A program made the position numbers and the translations under genes. A DNA stretch of 64,000 nt, from assembly GCF_003471585.1 (NCBI RefSeq), contig NZ_QRJO01000005.1, positions 62,001 to 126,000 on the forward strand, in the 5' to 3' direction. The stretch is from Collinsella sp. AM18-10. GTDB taxonomy: Bacteria > Actinomycetota > Coriobacteriia > Coriobacteriales > Coriobacteriaceae. Under the pieces are notes generated by a model. That model saw only the letters and a list, made by a program, of their open reading frames with translations, was not told the origin of the DNA and did no database searches. This document shows positions 41,948 to 51,363 of this stretch, piece after piece (positions within the stretch are counted from its first letter, which is position 1; the number at the start of each line of letters is the position of its first letter).

Positions 41948-42097
41948 GGGTGGCGTCGCGGGCGCCGAATCTCGTTCCATCCCAACTCGTCGGATTTTTC
42001 ACCGAGCTGGTCTATTTCTTCTGGTACCATGGTCAAACTTTACTGTAGCAAAGCGTGACGTGGGCTTTTGTACCCCGTCAGCGGAAATGGGGGTTTC

Positions 42098-43120
42098 ATG
42101 GCACAGGAAGCAACCGCCAACGAGCAAAAGAAATTCAAGGTCCCGCGCATCCCGGGCGACATCATGATCTATCCGATGATCGTCGGTCTTTTGCTCAACA
42201 CCTTCTGCCCGCAGGTTTTTGAGATCGGCGGCTTCTTTACGGCTGCCTGCCGCGGTGGCTCCAATACCATCGTCGCCGCGATCCTGCTGTTTGTGGGCGC
42301 CGGCATCAGCTTTAAGTCCACGCCGGGTGCCATCAAGACCGGTATCGTCGTGCTGATCCCCAAGCTGGTCGTCGCAGCGGCTCTCGGCCTGGGCGTGGCA
42401 TATTTCTTTAACGACAACTTCCTGGGTCTGAGCTCCGTGTCTATCATCGGCGGCATCACGTTTTGCAACATGGCGCTCTATACGGGCATCATGGGCGAGT
42501 TCGGCGATGAGTCCGAGCAGGGCGCCGTCGGTATCCTGTTCTTTACGGCTGGTCCCGCCGTCACGATGATCATCCTCGGCGTTTCCGGCCTCGCCAACAT
42601 TCCCATTGGCACCATTATCGGCTCCATCTTGCCACTCGTTATTGGCATGGTTCTGGGCAACCTGTTCCCGTTTATCGAGAACCTGCTGGTTCCCGGTGCC
42701 AATCCCGCGATTGCCGTCATCGGATTTCAGCTCGGTGCGTCCATGAGCCTGTCGAGCTTTATCACCGGCGGTATTTCCGGCATCTTGCTGGGCCTTGTCA
42801 CGCTGTTTGTCGTCGGTCCCATCACCTTTGCGTTCGAGCGTCTGTGCGGCGGCAATGGCAAGGCCGCTGTGGCTTGCTCCACCATTGCCGGCACGGCTAT
42901 GACCACACCGGTTGCCCTCGCCGAGGTCGCACCGCGTTACGCCGAGCTTGCGCCCACCGCGTACGCTCAGATCGCCACCGCCGTTATCATCACGGCGATC
43001 ATGGCTCCGATTCTGACTGGCTGGGTCGACAAGAAGTTCTGCCAAGGCAAGGAGGATCTGTCGCCTGTCGGTGTCGAGGCCATCGAGGAGGCCGTCGCGA
43101 CTGACATCGATGGCGAGTAG
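42098..43120 (+). CDS. kdgT: 2-keto-3-deoxygluconate permease family transporter
   Basis: 340 residues from ATG 42098 with GGGGG upstream. About ten helices; KdgT marks include MIYPMIVGLLLNTFCPQ near the N-terminus, GAGISFKSTPGAIKTG, GGITFCNMALYTGIMGEFGD and STIAGTAMTTPVAL. The family imports keto-deoxy sugar acids by proton symport. No sugar-acid catabolic genes flank it, so the substrate is uncertain. Confidence 0.88.
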   Translation: MAQEATANEQKKFKVPRIPGDIMIYPMIVGLLLNTFCPQVFEIGGFFTAACRGGSNTIVAAILLFVGAGISFKSTPGAIKTGIVVLIPKLVVAAALGLGVAYFFNDNFLGLSSVSIIGGITFCNMALYTGIMGEFGDESEQGAVGILFFTAGPAVTMIILGVSGLANIPIGTIIGSILPLVIGMVLGNLFPFIENLLVPGANPAIAVIGFQLGASMSLSSFITGGISGILLGLVTLFVVGPITFAFERLCGGNGKAAVACSTIAGTAMTTPVALAEVAPRYAELAPTAYAQIATAVIITAIMAPILTGWVDKKFCQGKEDLSPVGVEAIEEAVATDIDGE

Positions 43121-43169
43121 CAATCGATACCCATCAATGATGCCGGCGTGTGCAATTCGCGCCGTATGG

Positions 43170-43251
43170 GCGCCCGAACAGAAACTGTTTTGCAGTGATG
43201 TTCGGGCGCTCTGCTATTATCCCCTTTACCCCTGTGGAGTAAAGGGGTGTT
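43170..43251 (+). terminator. Two consecutive hairpins after kdgT
   Basis: GCGCCCGAACA/TGTTCGGGCGC (43170-43180 with 43199-43209), then CCCCTTTAC/GTAAAGGGG (43221-43229 with 43239-43247) followed by TGTTTATT. The second looks like the working terminator. Confidence 0.65.
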
Positions 43252-43301
43252 TATTGCCCTGATTCGAATTGGGCGATTCTGACCACTTGGGTATTGAAGG
43301 G

Positions 43302-44453
43302 ATGGCGCTAGTGGTTAAGGCACTCAAGATTGAGATATTCGTGCTATGCATGATTGTTCTTATCGGGCTTGCCGTGCGAAGTCGTCGCTCCTTGTTCTCG
43401 AGCACCCAGCAGCTATTGTTTAGCATGCTTGGCTACACCTCTGCCGCGTACATATTATTCGATATGATCTGGACGCTTTCGGACGGTGTGGACGGCACGT
43501 TGGGCATTGCTGCCAACTGGATTTCCAACGCGGTTTCGTTTTCGCTCTTTGCTATCGCGTGTCTCATTTGGTTTATCTATTCCGAGACGGTGCAGGGTTC
43601 TCGCCTTTTGACCTCGCGCTATAGGGTGGTGCTTGTAGCGTTGCCTACGGCTCTGGTGGTCGTGCTGGCGTTTACCAGTTACTGGACGCACGCCCTGTTC
43701 TATATCGATTCGCAGGGCGTGTATCGTCGCGGCTTTGCCTATATGATCCAGCCCATCGTCAGCTACTGTTACGTTATACATACGTCCCTGCATGCATTTG
43801 TGCAATCTCGCAGGGTCGAGAGCCTGCAGACGAAGGCCATCTATCGAACCTTGGCATTTTTCGCCATTCCGGCCCTGGTGGGCGGTACCTTTCAGGTCGT
43901 ATACTCGGTGCCCGGCCTTTGTGTCGGCATAATGATTAGCATGTTGCTGCTCTACATCATCTACCAGGAGCAGCTCATCTCGACCGACCCGTTGACTGGA
44001 CTTAACAATCGCAACCGTTTTGAGACCTATATGCTGTCGCTCTTCTCAAATGTGGATCAGGCCGAAGATGTATATCTGCTTATGATGGACGCCGACGGCT
44101 TTAAGCAGATTAACGATCGCTATGGGCATGTGGAGGGCGACCATGCTCTTCAGGTCATATCCGCTGCGCTCAAAGAAGTCTGCTCGGCGTCTGGCGGCTT
44201 TATCGCACGTTATGGTGGCGATGAGTTCGTGGTGCTCCAAAAGGCGACGGCGGAGCAGGACATCATAAGCCTGTGTGCGGCAATCAACGATGAGCTCGCA
44301 CGTGCCGACGTGCCGTATCTGTTGCGGATGTCCATCGGCTACGCACGGGTCGGTGACGGTGTCGATACCTGGCAAGACTTGCTTCGCGCTGCCGATGCGG
44401 AGCTCTACCGCGTCAAGGCCGAGAAAAAGAAAGCCGGCGTCCAGATACGCTAG
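43302..44453 (+). CDS. Membrane diguanylate cyclase-type GGDEF protein
   Basis: 383 residues from ATG 43302 (GAAGG upstream; a TTG eleven codons earlier is possible). Seven hydrophobic helices in the first 225 residues resemble a 7TM histidine-kinase-type sensor region. The GGDEF domain follows: STDPLTGLNNRNRFETY, MMDADGFKQINDRYGHVEGD and ARYGGDEFVVL. The active-site motif is intact, and no EAL domain is seen. An I-site is not evident. Likely makes cyclic di-GMP in response to a membrane signal. Confidence 0.9.
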   Translation: MALVVKALKIEIFVLCMIVLIGLAVRSRRSLFSSTQQLLFSMLGYTSAAYILFDMIWTLSDGVDGTLGIAANWISNAVSFSLFAIACLIWFIYSETVQGSRLLTSRYRVVLVALPTALVVVLAFTSYWTHALFYIDSQGVYRRGFAYMIQPIVSYCYVIHTSLHAFVQSRRVESLQTKAIYRTLAFFAIPALVGGTFQVVYSVPGLCVGIMISMLLLYIIYQEQLISTDPLTGLNNRNRFETYMLSLFSNVDQAEDVYLLMMDADGFKQINDRYGHVEGDHALQVISAALKEVCSASGGFIARYGGDEFVVLQKATAEQDIISLCAAINDELARADVPYLLRMSIGYARVGDGVDTWQDLLRAADAELYRVKAEKKKAGVQIR

Positions 44454-44462
44454 AAAAAGGGG

Positions 44463-44478
44463 CGCACGCTTGCGTGCG
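44463..44478. other. Small hairpin after GGDEF gene
   Basis: CGCACGC and GCGTGCG with a 2-nt loop, 10 bp beyond the stop; weak terminator candidate. Confidence 0.4.
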
Positions 44479-44553
44479 TGGTGGCCTTCAGCTCACCGAT
44501 GTACTCCATTAAACTAAAGTATGTGAATCTCTCTGCTAAATAAGGGCAGTTCG

Positions 44554-45489
44554 CTAGGCTTTTTTGGGTTTGTTGACGATGATGATGCCGCTGCAGACCA
44601 AGAGCAGGGCAACGATGACGGTAACGGGGCTCGTGCCGGCGCCCTCGCCAAGCAGCAGTGCGCTCAGCAGTACGCCAAAGACCGGGTTCATAAACCCAAA
44701 GACCGAGACGCGGCTGACGGGGTTGACGGCAAGCAGGCGCGACCACAGCGAGTAGGCGACCGCGGAGATAAGCGCCATGTAGATGATGAGCACGATGGCG
44801 GGGACAATCGCCGTGGGGGAGAGCGCGCCACCCATCAAAAAGCCGATGGCGGTGAGGACCAGGCCGCCGACCAAGAACTGCCACCCGGCAAGCAAGACGC
44901 CGTCGTGCTTGCGCGAGAAGATGCCGATCAGGCAGGTCGAAAGAGCACCCGCGACAGTGGAGGCTAGGATAAAGCCCTCGCCATCGAGCCTGAAGCCAAA
45001 GGTGCCATCTGCGCCCGAGAGGTTGACGAGCGCGACGCCGGCAAAGCCCAGCGCACAGCCAAGCACCTTGGCCGTATTGAGCTTCTCGGTGTGAAATGCC
45101 AGGGCGGCAAAGAGGATTGCGAGGAAGTTGGCGCTGGCCTCGATGATGGAGCTCGACATGGCGCTGGCGCGCGAGAGGCCCAGATAGAAAAAGAAGTACT
45201 GCCCGATAGTCTGGAAGAGCGACAAGACAAAGATGGGCTTGATGTCGCGAGCCTGCGGAATGAGGGGGCGGCGTTGGGCCGCACTCATCCCAACGATAAC
45301 CAGGGCGCCGGCAAGCGTGAAGCGCAAGCCCGCAAAGAGCAGCTGCGAGGCGCTATCGTGCGCCGGGATACCAAAGAGTGCGTAGCCGATCTTGATGCAG
45401 GGAAAGGCCGATCCCCAGAGTGCACAGCAAACAAGACAGCTCAGGATGAGTCCGGGCAGGGTGGCGAGATACGGCTTGCGGCTTTCCAT
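44554..45489 (-). CDS. EamA/DMT-family transporter
   Basis: 311 residues from ATG 45489 with AGGAAGG upstream. Ten helices in two EamA repeats; marks include LSCLVCCALWGSAFPCIKIG at the N-terminus, LFAGLRFTLAGALVI, SSSIIEASANFLAILFAALA and GFMNPVFGVLLSALLLGE. Drug/metabolite transporter family, often exporting amino acids or metabolites; substrate unknown. It begins 100 bp after the purL stop on the same strand, with a terminator between. Confidence 0.9.
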   Translation of the reverse strand: MESRKPYLATLPGLILSCLVCCALWGSAFPCIKIGYALFGIPAHDSASQLLFAGLRFTLAGALVIVGMSAAQRRPLIPQARDIKPIFVLSLFQTIGQYFFFYLGLSRASAMSSSIIEASANFLAILFAALAFHTEKLNTAKVLGCALGFAGVALVNLSGADGTFGFRLDGEGFILASTVAGALSTCLIGIFSRKHDGVLLAGWQFLVGGLVLTAIGFLMGGALSPTAIVPAIVLIIYMALISAVAYSLWSRLLAVNPVSRVSVFGFMNPVFGVLLSALLLGEGAGTSPVTVIVALLLVCSGIIIVNKPKKA

Positions 45490-45521
45490 GATGTCCTTCC
45501 TGCATGCGCGAAGCAAAAAAG

Positions 45522-45551
45522 AACCCGCCACCGGATGTGTCGGTGGCGGGT
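45522..45551 (-). terminator. purL terminator
   Basis: On the minus strand ACCCGCCACCG pairs with CGGTGGCGGGT and is followed by TTCTTTTTT, between purL and the EamA gene. Confidence 0.9.
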
Positions 45552-45588
45552 GTTGTTACCCGAGGGGATTGTACCCGATGGGAAAGGT

Positions 45589-48500
45589 TTAAGCGAAGTA
45601 GGCCACGCCGCTCTCAAAGATCGGCATGAACTTATCGCCGGGGACATGCTCGGGCACGTTGCGGTACAGGTTGTCGCCGCGACGCTCGGCATGGCCCATC
45701 TTGCCCAGGACGCGGCCGTCGGGGCTCGTGATGCCCTCGATGGCGAGTGCGGAGCCGTTGGGGTTGACGGAGAGATCCATGCTGGGCTTGCCGTTCTCGC
45801 CCACGTACTGCGTGGCGACCTGGCCGTTGGCGATCAGCTGGGCGAGCACTTCGTCATTGGCGACAAAGCGGCCCTCGCCGTGGCTGATGGCGACGGTGTA
45901 GGGGTCGTCCAGGCTGCACTGCGACAGCCACGGGGACAAGTTGGACGAGATGCGGGTGCGCACCAGACGGCTCTGGTGGCGACCGATGGTGTTGAACGTC
46001 AACGTGGGCGCATCGGGCGTGGCGTCGACGATGTCGCCGTAGGGCACCAGACCGAGCTTGATCAGGGCCTGGAAGCCGTTGCAGATGCCCAGCATCAGGC
46101 CATCGCGGGCCTTGAGCAGGTCGCGGACTGCCTCGGTGACCTCGGGAGCGCGGAAGAACGCCGTGATGAACTTGGCGGAGCCGTCGGGCTCGTCGCCGCC
46201 CGAGAAGCCGCCGGGGATCATGACGATCTGGCTTGCACGGATGCGGCGGGCAAGCTCGTGGGTGCTCTCGGCGACGGCCTCGGGCGTGAGGTTGTTGATC
46301 ACGAAGGTGTCGGCCTCGGCACCGGCGGCACGGAAGGCGCGGGCGCTGTCGTACTCGCAGTTGTTGCCGGGGAACACGGGGATGATCACGCGCGGGCGGG
46401 CGATCTTGGCGCCGCCGTACACGTGGATATCCTTGGCGCGGAAGTCGATGGTCTCGACCTCGGGGGTCTCGCCGGCGCTGCGGTAGGTGAAGACGCCCTC
46501 GATGCCGCTCTCCCAGGCCTCCTGGAGCTCGGAGAGCTCGATGACTTCGGAACCGGTGTCGATGACATAGCCCTCGACGGTGGTGCCCAGGGGCTCGACG
46601 ACAACGCCGTCGGCGACCTCGGGCAGCTCGGCATCCTCGGCGAGCTCGACAATAAAGCTGCCGTAGAGCGGGGTGAAGAGGCTCTCCACGTCTACATCCT
46701 CGGCAAGCTCGATACCGATCTGGTTACCGACGCACATCTTAAAGAGGCTCTCGGCGCCGCAGCCGTAGCCAGGCGTGGAGATGGCCAGGGCGTTGCCGGT
46801 AGCAGTGAGCGCCTCGACGGCGTCAAACGCGGCGAGCAGCTGCTGAGCATCGGGGCGGTAGTCCTCGCCATAGGTGGCGGGGGCGATGCGGACGACGCGG
46901 TGCGTGAGGCCCTTGAACTCGGGCGAGACGGCGCGGGCGGCCTTGCCCACGGCGACGGCGAAGCTGATCAGGGTCGGCGGAACGTTGAGCTCGCCGGCCT
47001 CGTCCTCAAACGAACCGCTCATGGAGTCCTTGCCGCCGATGGCGCCGGCACCCAGGTCGACCTGGGCCATAAGGGCACCCAGGACGGCAGCCATGGGCTT
47101 GCCCCAGCGCTCGGCCTCGGTGCGCAGGCGCTCGAAGTACTCCTGGAAGGAGAGGTAGGTGCGCTTGTGCTCAAAGCCGGCGGCAACGAGCTTGGCGATG
47201 GACTCGACCACGGACAGGTAGGCGCCCGCAAACTGGTCGGCCTCCATCAGATAGGGGTTGAAGCCCCATGCCATGGCGCTCGCCGTGGTGGTCTCGCCGT
47301 CCACGGGGAACTTGGCGACCATGGCCGAGCTTGGGGTGAGCTGCGTCTTGCCGCCAAAGGGCATGAGCACGGTCGCGGCGCCGATGGTGGAGTCGAAGCG
47401 CTCGGAAAGGCCCTTGTTGGAAGCGACGTTGAGGTCGGTGACGAGCGAGGTCATGCGCTCGGCGAGCGTGGTACCGGCCCAGCTGGGCTGCCACACACTG
47501 CGGGCGCAGACGTGGACGACCTGGTGCTTGGGCGCACCGTTGGAGTTGAGGAACTCGCGGGACAGATCGACGATGGCGACGCCGTTCCAGGCCATGCGCA
47601 TGCGCGGCTCGGCGGTAACCTCGGCGATAACGGTCGCCTCCAGGTTCTCCTCGGCGGCGTAGCCCATGAACTCCTCGACGTCACCGTCGGCGACGGCGCA
47701 GGCCATGCGCTCCTGGGATTCAGAGATGGCGAGCTCGGTGCCGTCAAGACCGTCGTACTTTTTGGTCACGGTATCAAGGTCGACATACAGGCCGTCGGCA
47801 AGCTCGCCTACGGCGACCGAGACACCGCCGGCGCCAAAGTCGTTGCAGCGCTTGATCAGACGGCAGGCATCGCCGCGGCGGAACAGGCGCTGCAGCTTGC
47901 GCTCGACCGGGGCGTTGCCCTTCTGGACCTCGGCGCCCGATGTCTCGATGGACTCGGTGTTCTGGGTCTTGGAGGAGCCGGTGGCACCGCCGATGCCGTC
48001 ACGGCCGGTGCGGCCGCCCAACAGGATGATCTTGTCGGTGGGGGCGGGGCACTCGCGACGCACGTGGTTTGCCGGGGTAGCGCCCACGACGGCGCCGACC
48101 TCCATGCGCTTGGCGACGTAGCCGGGGTGATAGAGTTCGTTGACCTGACCGGTGGCAAGGCCAATCTGGTTGCCGTAGCTGGAGTAGCCGGCGGCAGCAG
48201 TGGTCACGAGCTTACGCTGCGGCAGCTTGCCCTCGAGCGTCTCGGACACGGGGACGGTGGGGTCGCCGGCGCCGGTGACACGCATGGCCTGGTACACGTA
48301 GCTGCGGCCCGACAGCGGGTCGCGGATGGCACCGCCCACGCAGGTGGCGGCACCGCCGAAGGGCTCGATCTCGGTCGGGTGGTTGTGGGTCTCGTTCTTA
48401 AAGAGGAACAGCCAGTCCTGGTTCTCGCCGTCGACATCGACCTTCACCTTGACGGTGCAGGCGTTAATCTCCTCGGACTCGTCGACATCGGTCATGACGC

Positions 48501-49335
48501 CGGTCTTCTTGAGGTACTTGGCGCCGATGGTGCCCATGTCCATGAGGCAGACGGGCTTGGTGTCGCGACCGAGTTCGTGGCGCATCTCCATGTAGCGGTC
48601 GAAGGCCTGCTGCACCACGGCGTCGTCGATCGTCACGTCGTCCAGGACGGTGCCGAAGGTGGTGTGGCGGCAGTGATCGGACCAGTAGGTGTCGATCACG
48701 CGGATCTCGGTGATGGTGGGGTCGCGATCCTCATCGCGGAAGTACTGCTGGCAGAAGGCGATGTCCGCCTCGTCCATGGCAAGGCCGCGCTCGGAAATAA
48801 AGGCGGCAAGGCCGGCTTTGTCGAGCTCGCGGAAACCGTCGAGCACCTCGACGGGCTGGGGCTCGGGGGTCTCCATGTACAGCGTCTCGGGCAGGTCGAG
48901 CGAGGCGATGCGCGCCTCGACGGGGTTCACCACGTAGTGCTTGATGGCATCAATGGCGGCCTCGTCCAGAGCGCCCGAGATCATATAGACCTTGGCGGAG
49001 CGCACGGCGGGGCGCTCGCCCTGGCTGATGAGCTGCACGCACTCGCTGGCGGAGTCGGCGCGCTGGTCAAACTGGCCAGGCAGGAATTCGACGGCAAAGA
49101 CGGCGCCATCGCTTGCGGGGAGCTCGTCGTAGGTCACATCGACCTGGGGCTCGCTAAAGACGGTCGGCACGCAGGACCGGAAAAGCTCCTTGTCGATGCC
49201 CTCGACGTCGTAGCGGTTGATAATCCTCAGGGCCTCGATGCCCTTGATGCCGAGAATTTCGGTCAGCTCGCCCTTGAGCTGCTGAGCCTCGACGTCGAAC
49301 CCGGGTTTCTTCTCCACGTAGATACGAGAGACCAT
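45589..49335 (-). CDS. purL: Phosphoribosylformylglycinamidine synthase, single-chain
   Basis: 1248 residues from ATG 49335 (GCAGGAA upstream). Converts FGAR, glutamine and ATP to FGAM in purine synthesis. The central ATP-binding part has FLFKNETHNHPTEIEPFGGA and GGRTGRDGIGGATGSS; the second half has GAIGGKDSMSGSFED. The C-terminal glutaminase domain contains PVFPGNNCEYDSARAF, IPGGFSGGDEPDG and the nucleophile in LMLGICNGFQALIKLGL. The single-chain layout and length fit the Clostridium/Bacteroides-type PurL rather than the three-part PurSQL. Ends in YFA at a strong terminator. Confidence 0.97.
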   Translation of the reverse strand: MVSRIYVEKKPGFDVEAQQLKGELTEILGIKGIEALRIINRYDVEGIDKELFRSCVPTVFSEPQVDVTYDELPASDGAVFAVEFLPGQFDQRADSASECVQLISQGERPAVRSAKVYMISGALDEAAIDAIKHYVVNPVEARIASLDLPETLYMETPEPQPVEVLDGFRELDKAGLAAFISERGLAMDEADIAFCQQYFRDEDRDPTITEIRVIDTYWSDHCRHTTFGTVLDDVTIDDAVVQQAFDRYMEMRHELGRDTKPVCLMDMGTIGAKYLKKTGVMTDVDESEEINACTVKVKVDVDGENQDWLFLFKNETHNHPTEIEPFGGAATCVGGAIRDPLSGRSYVYQAMRVTGAGDPTVPVSETLEGKLPQRKLVTTAAAGYSSYGNQIGLATGQVNELYHPGYVAKRMEVGAVVGATPANHVRRECPAPTDKIILLGGRTGRDGIGGATGSSKTQNTESIETSGAEVQKGNAPVERKLQRLFRRGDACRLIKRCNDFGAGGVSVAVGELADGLYVDLDTVTKKYDGLDGTELAISESQERMACAVADGDVEEFMGYAAEENLEATVIAEVTAEPRMRMAWNGVAIVDLSREFLNSNGAPKHQVVHVCARSVWQPSWAGTTLAERMTSLVTDLNVASNKGLSERFDSTIGAATVLMPFGGKTQLTPSSAMVAKFPVDGETTTASAMAWGFNPYLMEADQFAGAYLSVVESIAKLVAAGFEHKRTYLSFQEYFERLRTEAERWGKPMAAVLGALMAQVDLGAGAIGGKDSMSGSFEDEAGELNVPPTLISFAVAVGKAARAVSPEFKGLTHRVVRIAPATYGEDYRPDAQQLLAAFDAVEALTATGNALAISTPGYGCGAESLFKMCVGNQIGIELAEDVDVESLFTPLYGSFIVELAEDAELPEVADGVVVEPLGTTVEGYVIDTGSEVIELSELQEAWESGIEGVFTYRSAGETPEVETIDFRAKDIHVYGGAKIARPRVIIPVFPGNNCEYDSARAFRAAGAEADTFVINNLTPEAVAESTHELARRIRASQIVMIPGGFSGGDEPDGSAKFITAFFRAPEVTEAVRDLLKARDGLMLGICNGFQALIKLGLVPYGDIVDATPDAPTLTFNTIGRHQSRLVRTRISSNLSPWLSQCSLDDPYTVAISHGEGRFVANDEVLAQLIANGQVATQYVGENGKPSMDLSVNPNGSALAIEGITSPDGRVLGKMGHAERRGDNLYRNVPEHVPGDKFMPIFESGVAYFA

Positions 49336-49519
49336 TGGTTCCTGCCTTCCTGATCGGTTGGGCGTACGGTACGGTATGCGGCAGCGGTCGGTTTGCGGGG
49401 TCTGCCCTGCGGTCGCCTTGAGCCACATGTTTGTAAACCTCACTATGATACGACAGCTCGCGGCGCGTTGAGGACGGCGAGGGTGCTACAGTGAAGCGCA
49501 AACAAGAGAAAGGCATCAC

Positions 49520-51082
49520 ATGGCATTCGTTTCGCTCGCCATCATCGCACTCGTGGCCTTTGCGAGTCCTTTTATCGCCTCGGCGATTCCCGGAAAACCC
49601 GTTCCCGAGACGGTCTTTTTGCTCGTGCTCGGCGCGGTACTGGGACCCCATATGCTCGGCGTCATCCATGTAGATGCTGAGGTCTCGCTTGTGTCCGAGC
49701 TGGGCCTGGCCTTTTTGTTCCTGCTTGCCGGCTTTGAGATCGACCCCAAGAGCATCACAGGCGTCGAGGGGCGCTACGGCTTGGCGACGTGGGTCGTCAC
49801 GTTTGGTATCGCCTGGCTTGCCGTGCGCTTTACCCCGTGGTTCTCAGTCAGTCATTTCGACGGTATCGCCGTGACGCTTGCCCTCACTTCGACGGCGCTC
49901 GGTACGCTTGTGCCCATCATGCGTGAGCGCTCGCTCACCGGCACGCGCGTGGGCGACTCGATTCTCGCGTATGGCACTTGGGGCGAGCTCGGTCCCGTGC
50001 TCGCCATGTCGGTGCTGTTGTCTGCCCGCACTGGTATCCAAACGCTCGTTATCCTTGGCTTGTTTGCGGTGGTTTGCGTGTTGCTGGCCGTGGTCCCGAG
50101 CCGCTCCAAGCGCGTCGGCAGCCGCTTCTTTGCATTTGTTGAGGAGCGCGCCGATACCACGTCGCAGACCTTCGTGCGCCTGACGGTGCTCATCCTGGTC
50201 ACGCTCGTGGCATTCTCGGCTGTCTTTGATCTCGACATCGTGTTGGGTTCTTTTGCCGCCGGCTTTGTCCTGCGCTATATCATCCCCGAGGGCAACCATA
50301 CGCTCGAGACCAAGCTCGACGGTCTGGCCTACGGTTTTTTGATTCCGGTGTTCTTTACCGTATCGGGCGCAAAGATCGATCTGACGGCCGTGGCGTCGCG
50401 CCCGGGTCTGCTCGTGGGCTTTATCGTGGCGTTGTTGATTATTCGTGCCGTGCCCATTCTTATTTCCATGAGCATTTGTCCTGCGACGCGCGATGTGTCG
50501 GCGTATGGTCGCATTACCGTGGCCCTGTACTGCACCACGGCGCTGCCGATCATCGTTGCCGTTACGAGCGTTGCCGTCAACGCCGGCGCATTATCACAGG
50601 GCGTCGCTTCGGTTATGGTGGCGGCCGGCGCCATCACGGTGTTCCTGATGCCACTGCTCGCGCAGCTCTTCTACCGCGTGGTCGATGCCGCGCCGGTTGC
50701 CGCCGTGGCAGAGGTTGCCGAGCATCCATCCGATGCGCTCGACATCCTGCGTGCCCATCACGATTTGGCGAGCCTGCTCGCACGCGAGCACGAGCTGCTG
50801 ACCTCGCATGGTCACGGTCGCACGCTCGACGGCATACCTACCCTTGATTCCATTGCCGACCGCCTCTCGGCCGAGGCGGCAAGCGGGCACATCGATGCCC
50901 GTATCGTGGACGCCGCCCATTTGCTGGCCGAAAAGACTTACGGCGACGAGATCGACCCCGGCAAGCTCACCCCGCGTGAGCGCCGCCGCCTGGAGCGCGC
51001 CAAGCTCGCCGTGCGCGAATACCGCCGCCGCATGCTGGAGCTTTACGCACACGAAGAGGCCCAGGACGACGATGGCAGGTAG
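49520..51082 (+). CDS. Kef/CPA2-type cation:proton antiporter
   Basis: 520 residues. Twelve or so helices in the first 390 residues: PETVFLLVLGAVLGPHMLG, ELGLAFLFLLAGFEIDPKSI, ALTSTALGTLVPIM and FDLDIVLGSFAAGFVLR (transport-site region). The C-terminal 130 residues are hydrophilic and helical, rich in Arg/Glu, without a TrkA-N Rossmann motif, so it is not a classic KefB/C. Divergent from purL. Probably Na+ or K+ for proton exchange. Confidence 0.88.
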   Translation: MAFVSLAIIALVAFASPFIASAIPGKPVPETVFLLVLGAVLGPHMLGVIHVDAEVSLVSELGLAFLFLLAGFEIDPKSITGVEGRYGLATWVVTFGIAWLAVRFTPWFSVSHFDGIAVTLALTSTALGTLVPIMRERSLTGTRVGDSILAYGTWGELGPVLAMSVLLSARTGIQTLVILGLFAVVCVLLAVVPSRSKRVGSRFFAFVEERADTTSQTFVRLTVLILVTLVAFSAVFDLDIVLGSFAAGFVLRYIIPEGNHTLETKLDGLAYGFLIPVFFTVSGAKIDLTAVASRPGLLVGFIVALLIIRAVPILISMSICPATRDVSAYGRITVALYCTTALPIIVAVTSVAVNAGALSQGVASVMVAAGAITVFLMPLLAQLFYRVVDAAPVAAVAEVAEHPSDALDILRAHHDLASLLAREHELLTSHGHGRTLDGIPTLDSIADRLSAEAASGHIDARIVDAAHLLAEKTYGDEIDPGKLTPRERRRLERAKLAVREYRRRMLELYAHEEAQDDDGR

Positions 51083-51095
51083 CCAACGTCGCCGC

Positions 51096-51265
51096 GGAAA
51101 ATGCATCCCGGAATTGGCGTCTAGAGTGGGATGCGCTTTCCACGAGAAGTCCGTTGCGGAAAGCGCATCCCGGAATCCGGACCCAGAATGGGACATAGTT
51201 TCCGAAAGAAGGCTCTGGGGGAAGCTGCGCCCCGTTCTGAGCTGAAATACCGGGACGCAGTTTCC
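51096..51265. repeat. Three 46-nt palindromic units at 62-nt period
   Basis: Units at 51096-51141, 51158-51203 and 51220-51265 each start GGAAA or GGAAG and end TTTCC, with GGGA inside the right arm. Starts are exactly 62 nt apart, with 16-nt spacers. The right arm of unit 1 (GGGATGCGCTTTCC) is a perfect 14-bp complement of the left arm of unit 2. It fills the spacer between two convergent genes. Confidence 0.85.
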
Positions 51266-51279
51266 CATACAAACAGAAC

Positions 51280-51322
51280 AAAGGCGCGCCGCCTGCAGTT
51301 GATGCAGGAAGCGCGCCTTTTA
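51280..51322. terminator. Terminator between antiporter and SDR genes
   Basis: AAAGGCGCGC pairs with GCGCGCCTTT, with a second stem CCTGCA/TGCAGG inside; T-rich flanks on both strands fit two convergent genes. Confidence 0.85.
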
Positions 51323-51363
51323 GTTGAGCAATGTTGAGGCTGGGAGCTGAGGCTTGTGGTCCC

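Noticed and set aside
45091-49353. A very long open frame on the plus strand opposite purL (similar ones opposite elp3 at 23253-26300 and livHM at 56669-58945)
   Set aside because: These are mirror frames caused by high GC at third codon positions; they are rich in repetitive G, A, V, D or H and have no domains, while the opposite strand encodes clear enzymes.
51096-51265. Possible CRISPR array
   Set aside because: The repeats are longer than the spacers, degenerate and palindromic throughout, there are only three, and no cas gene is near.
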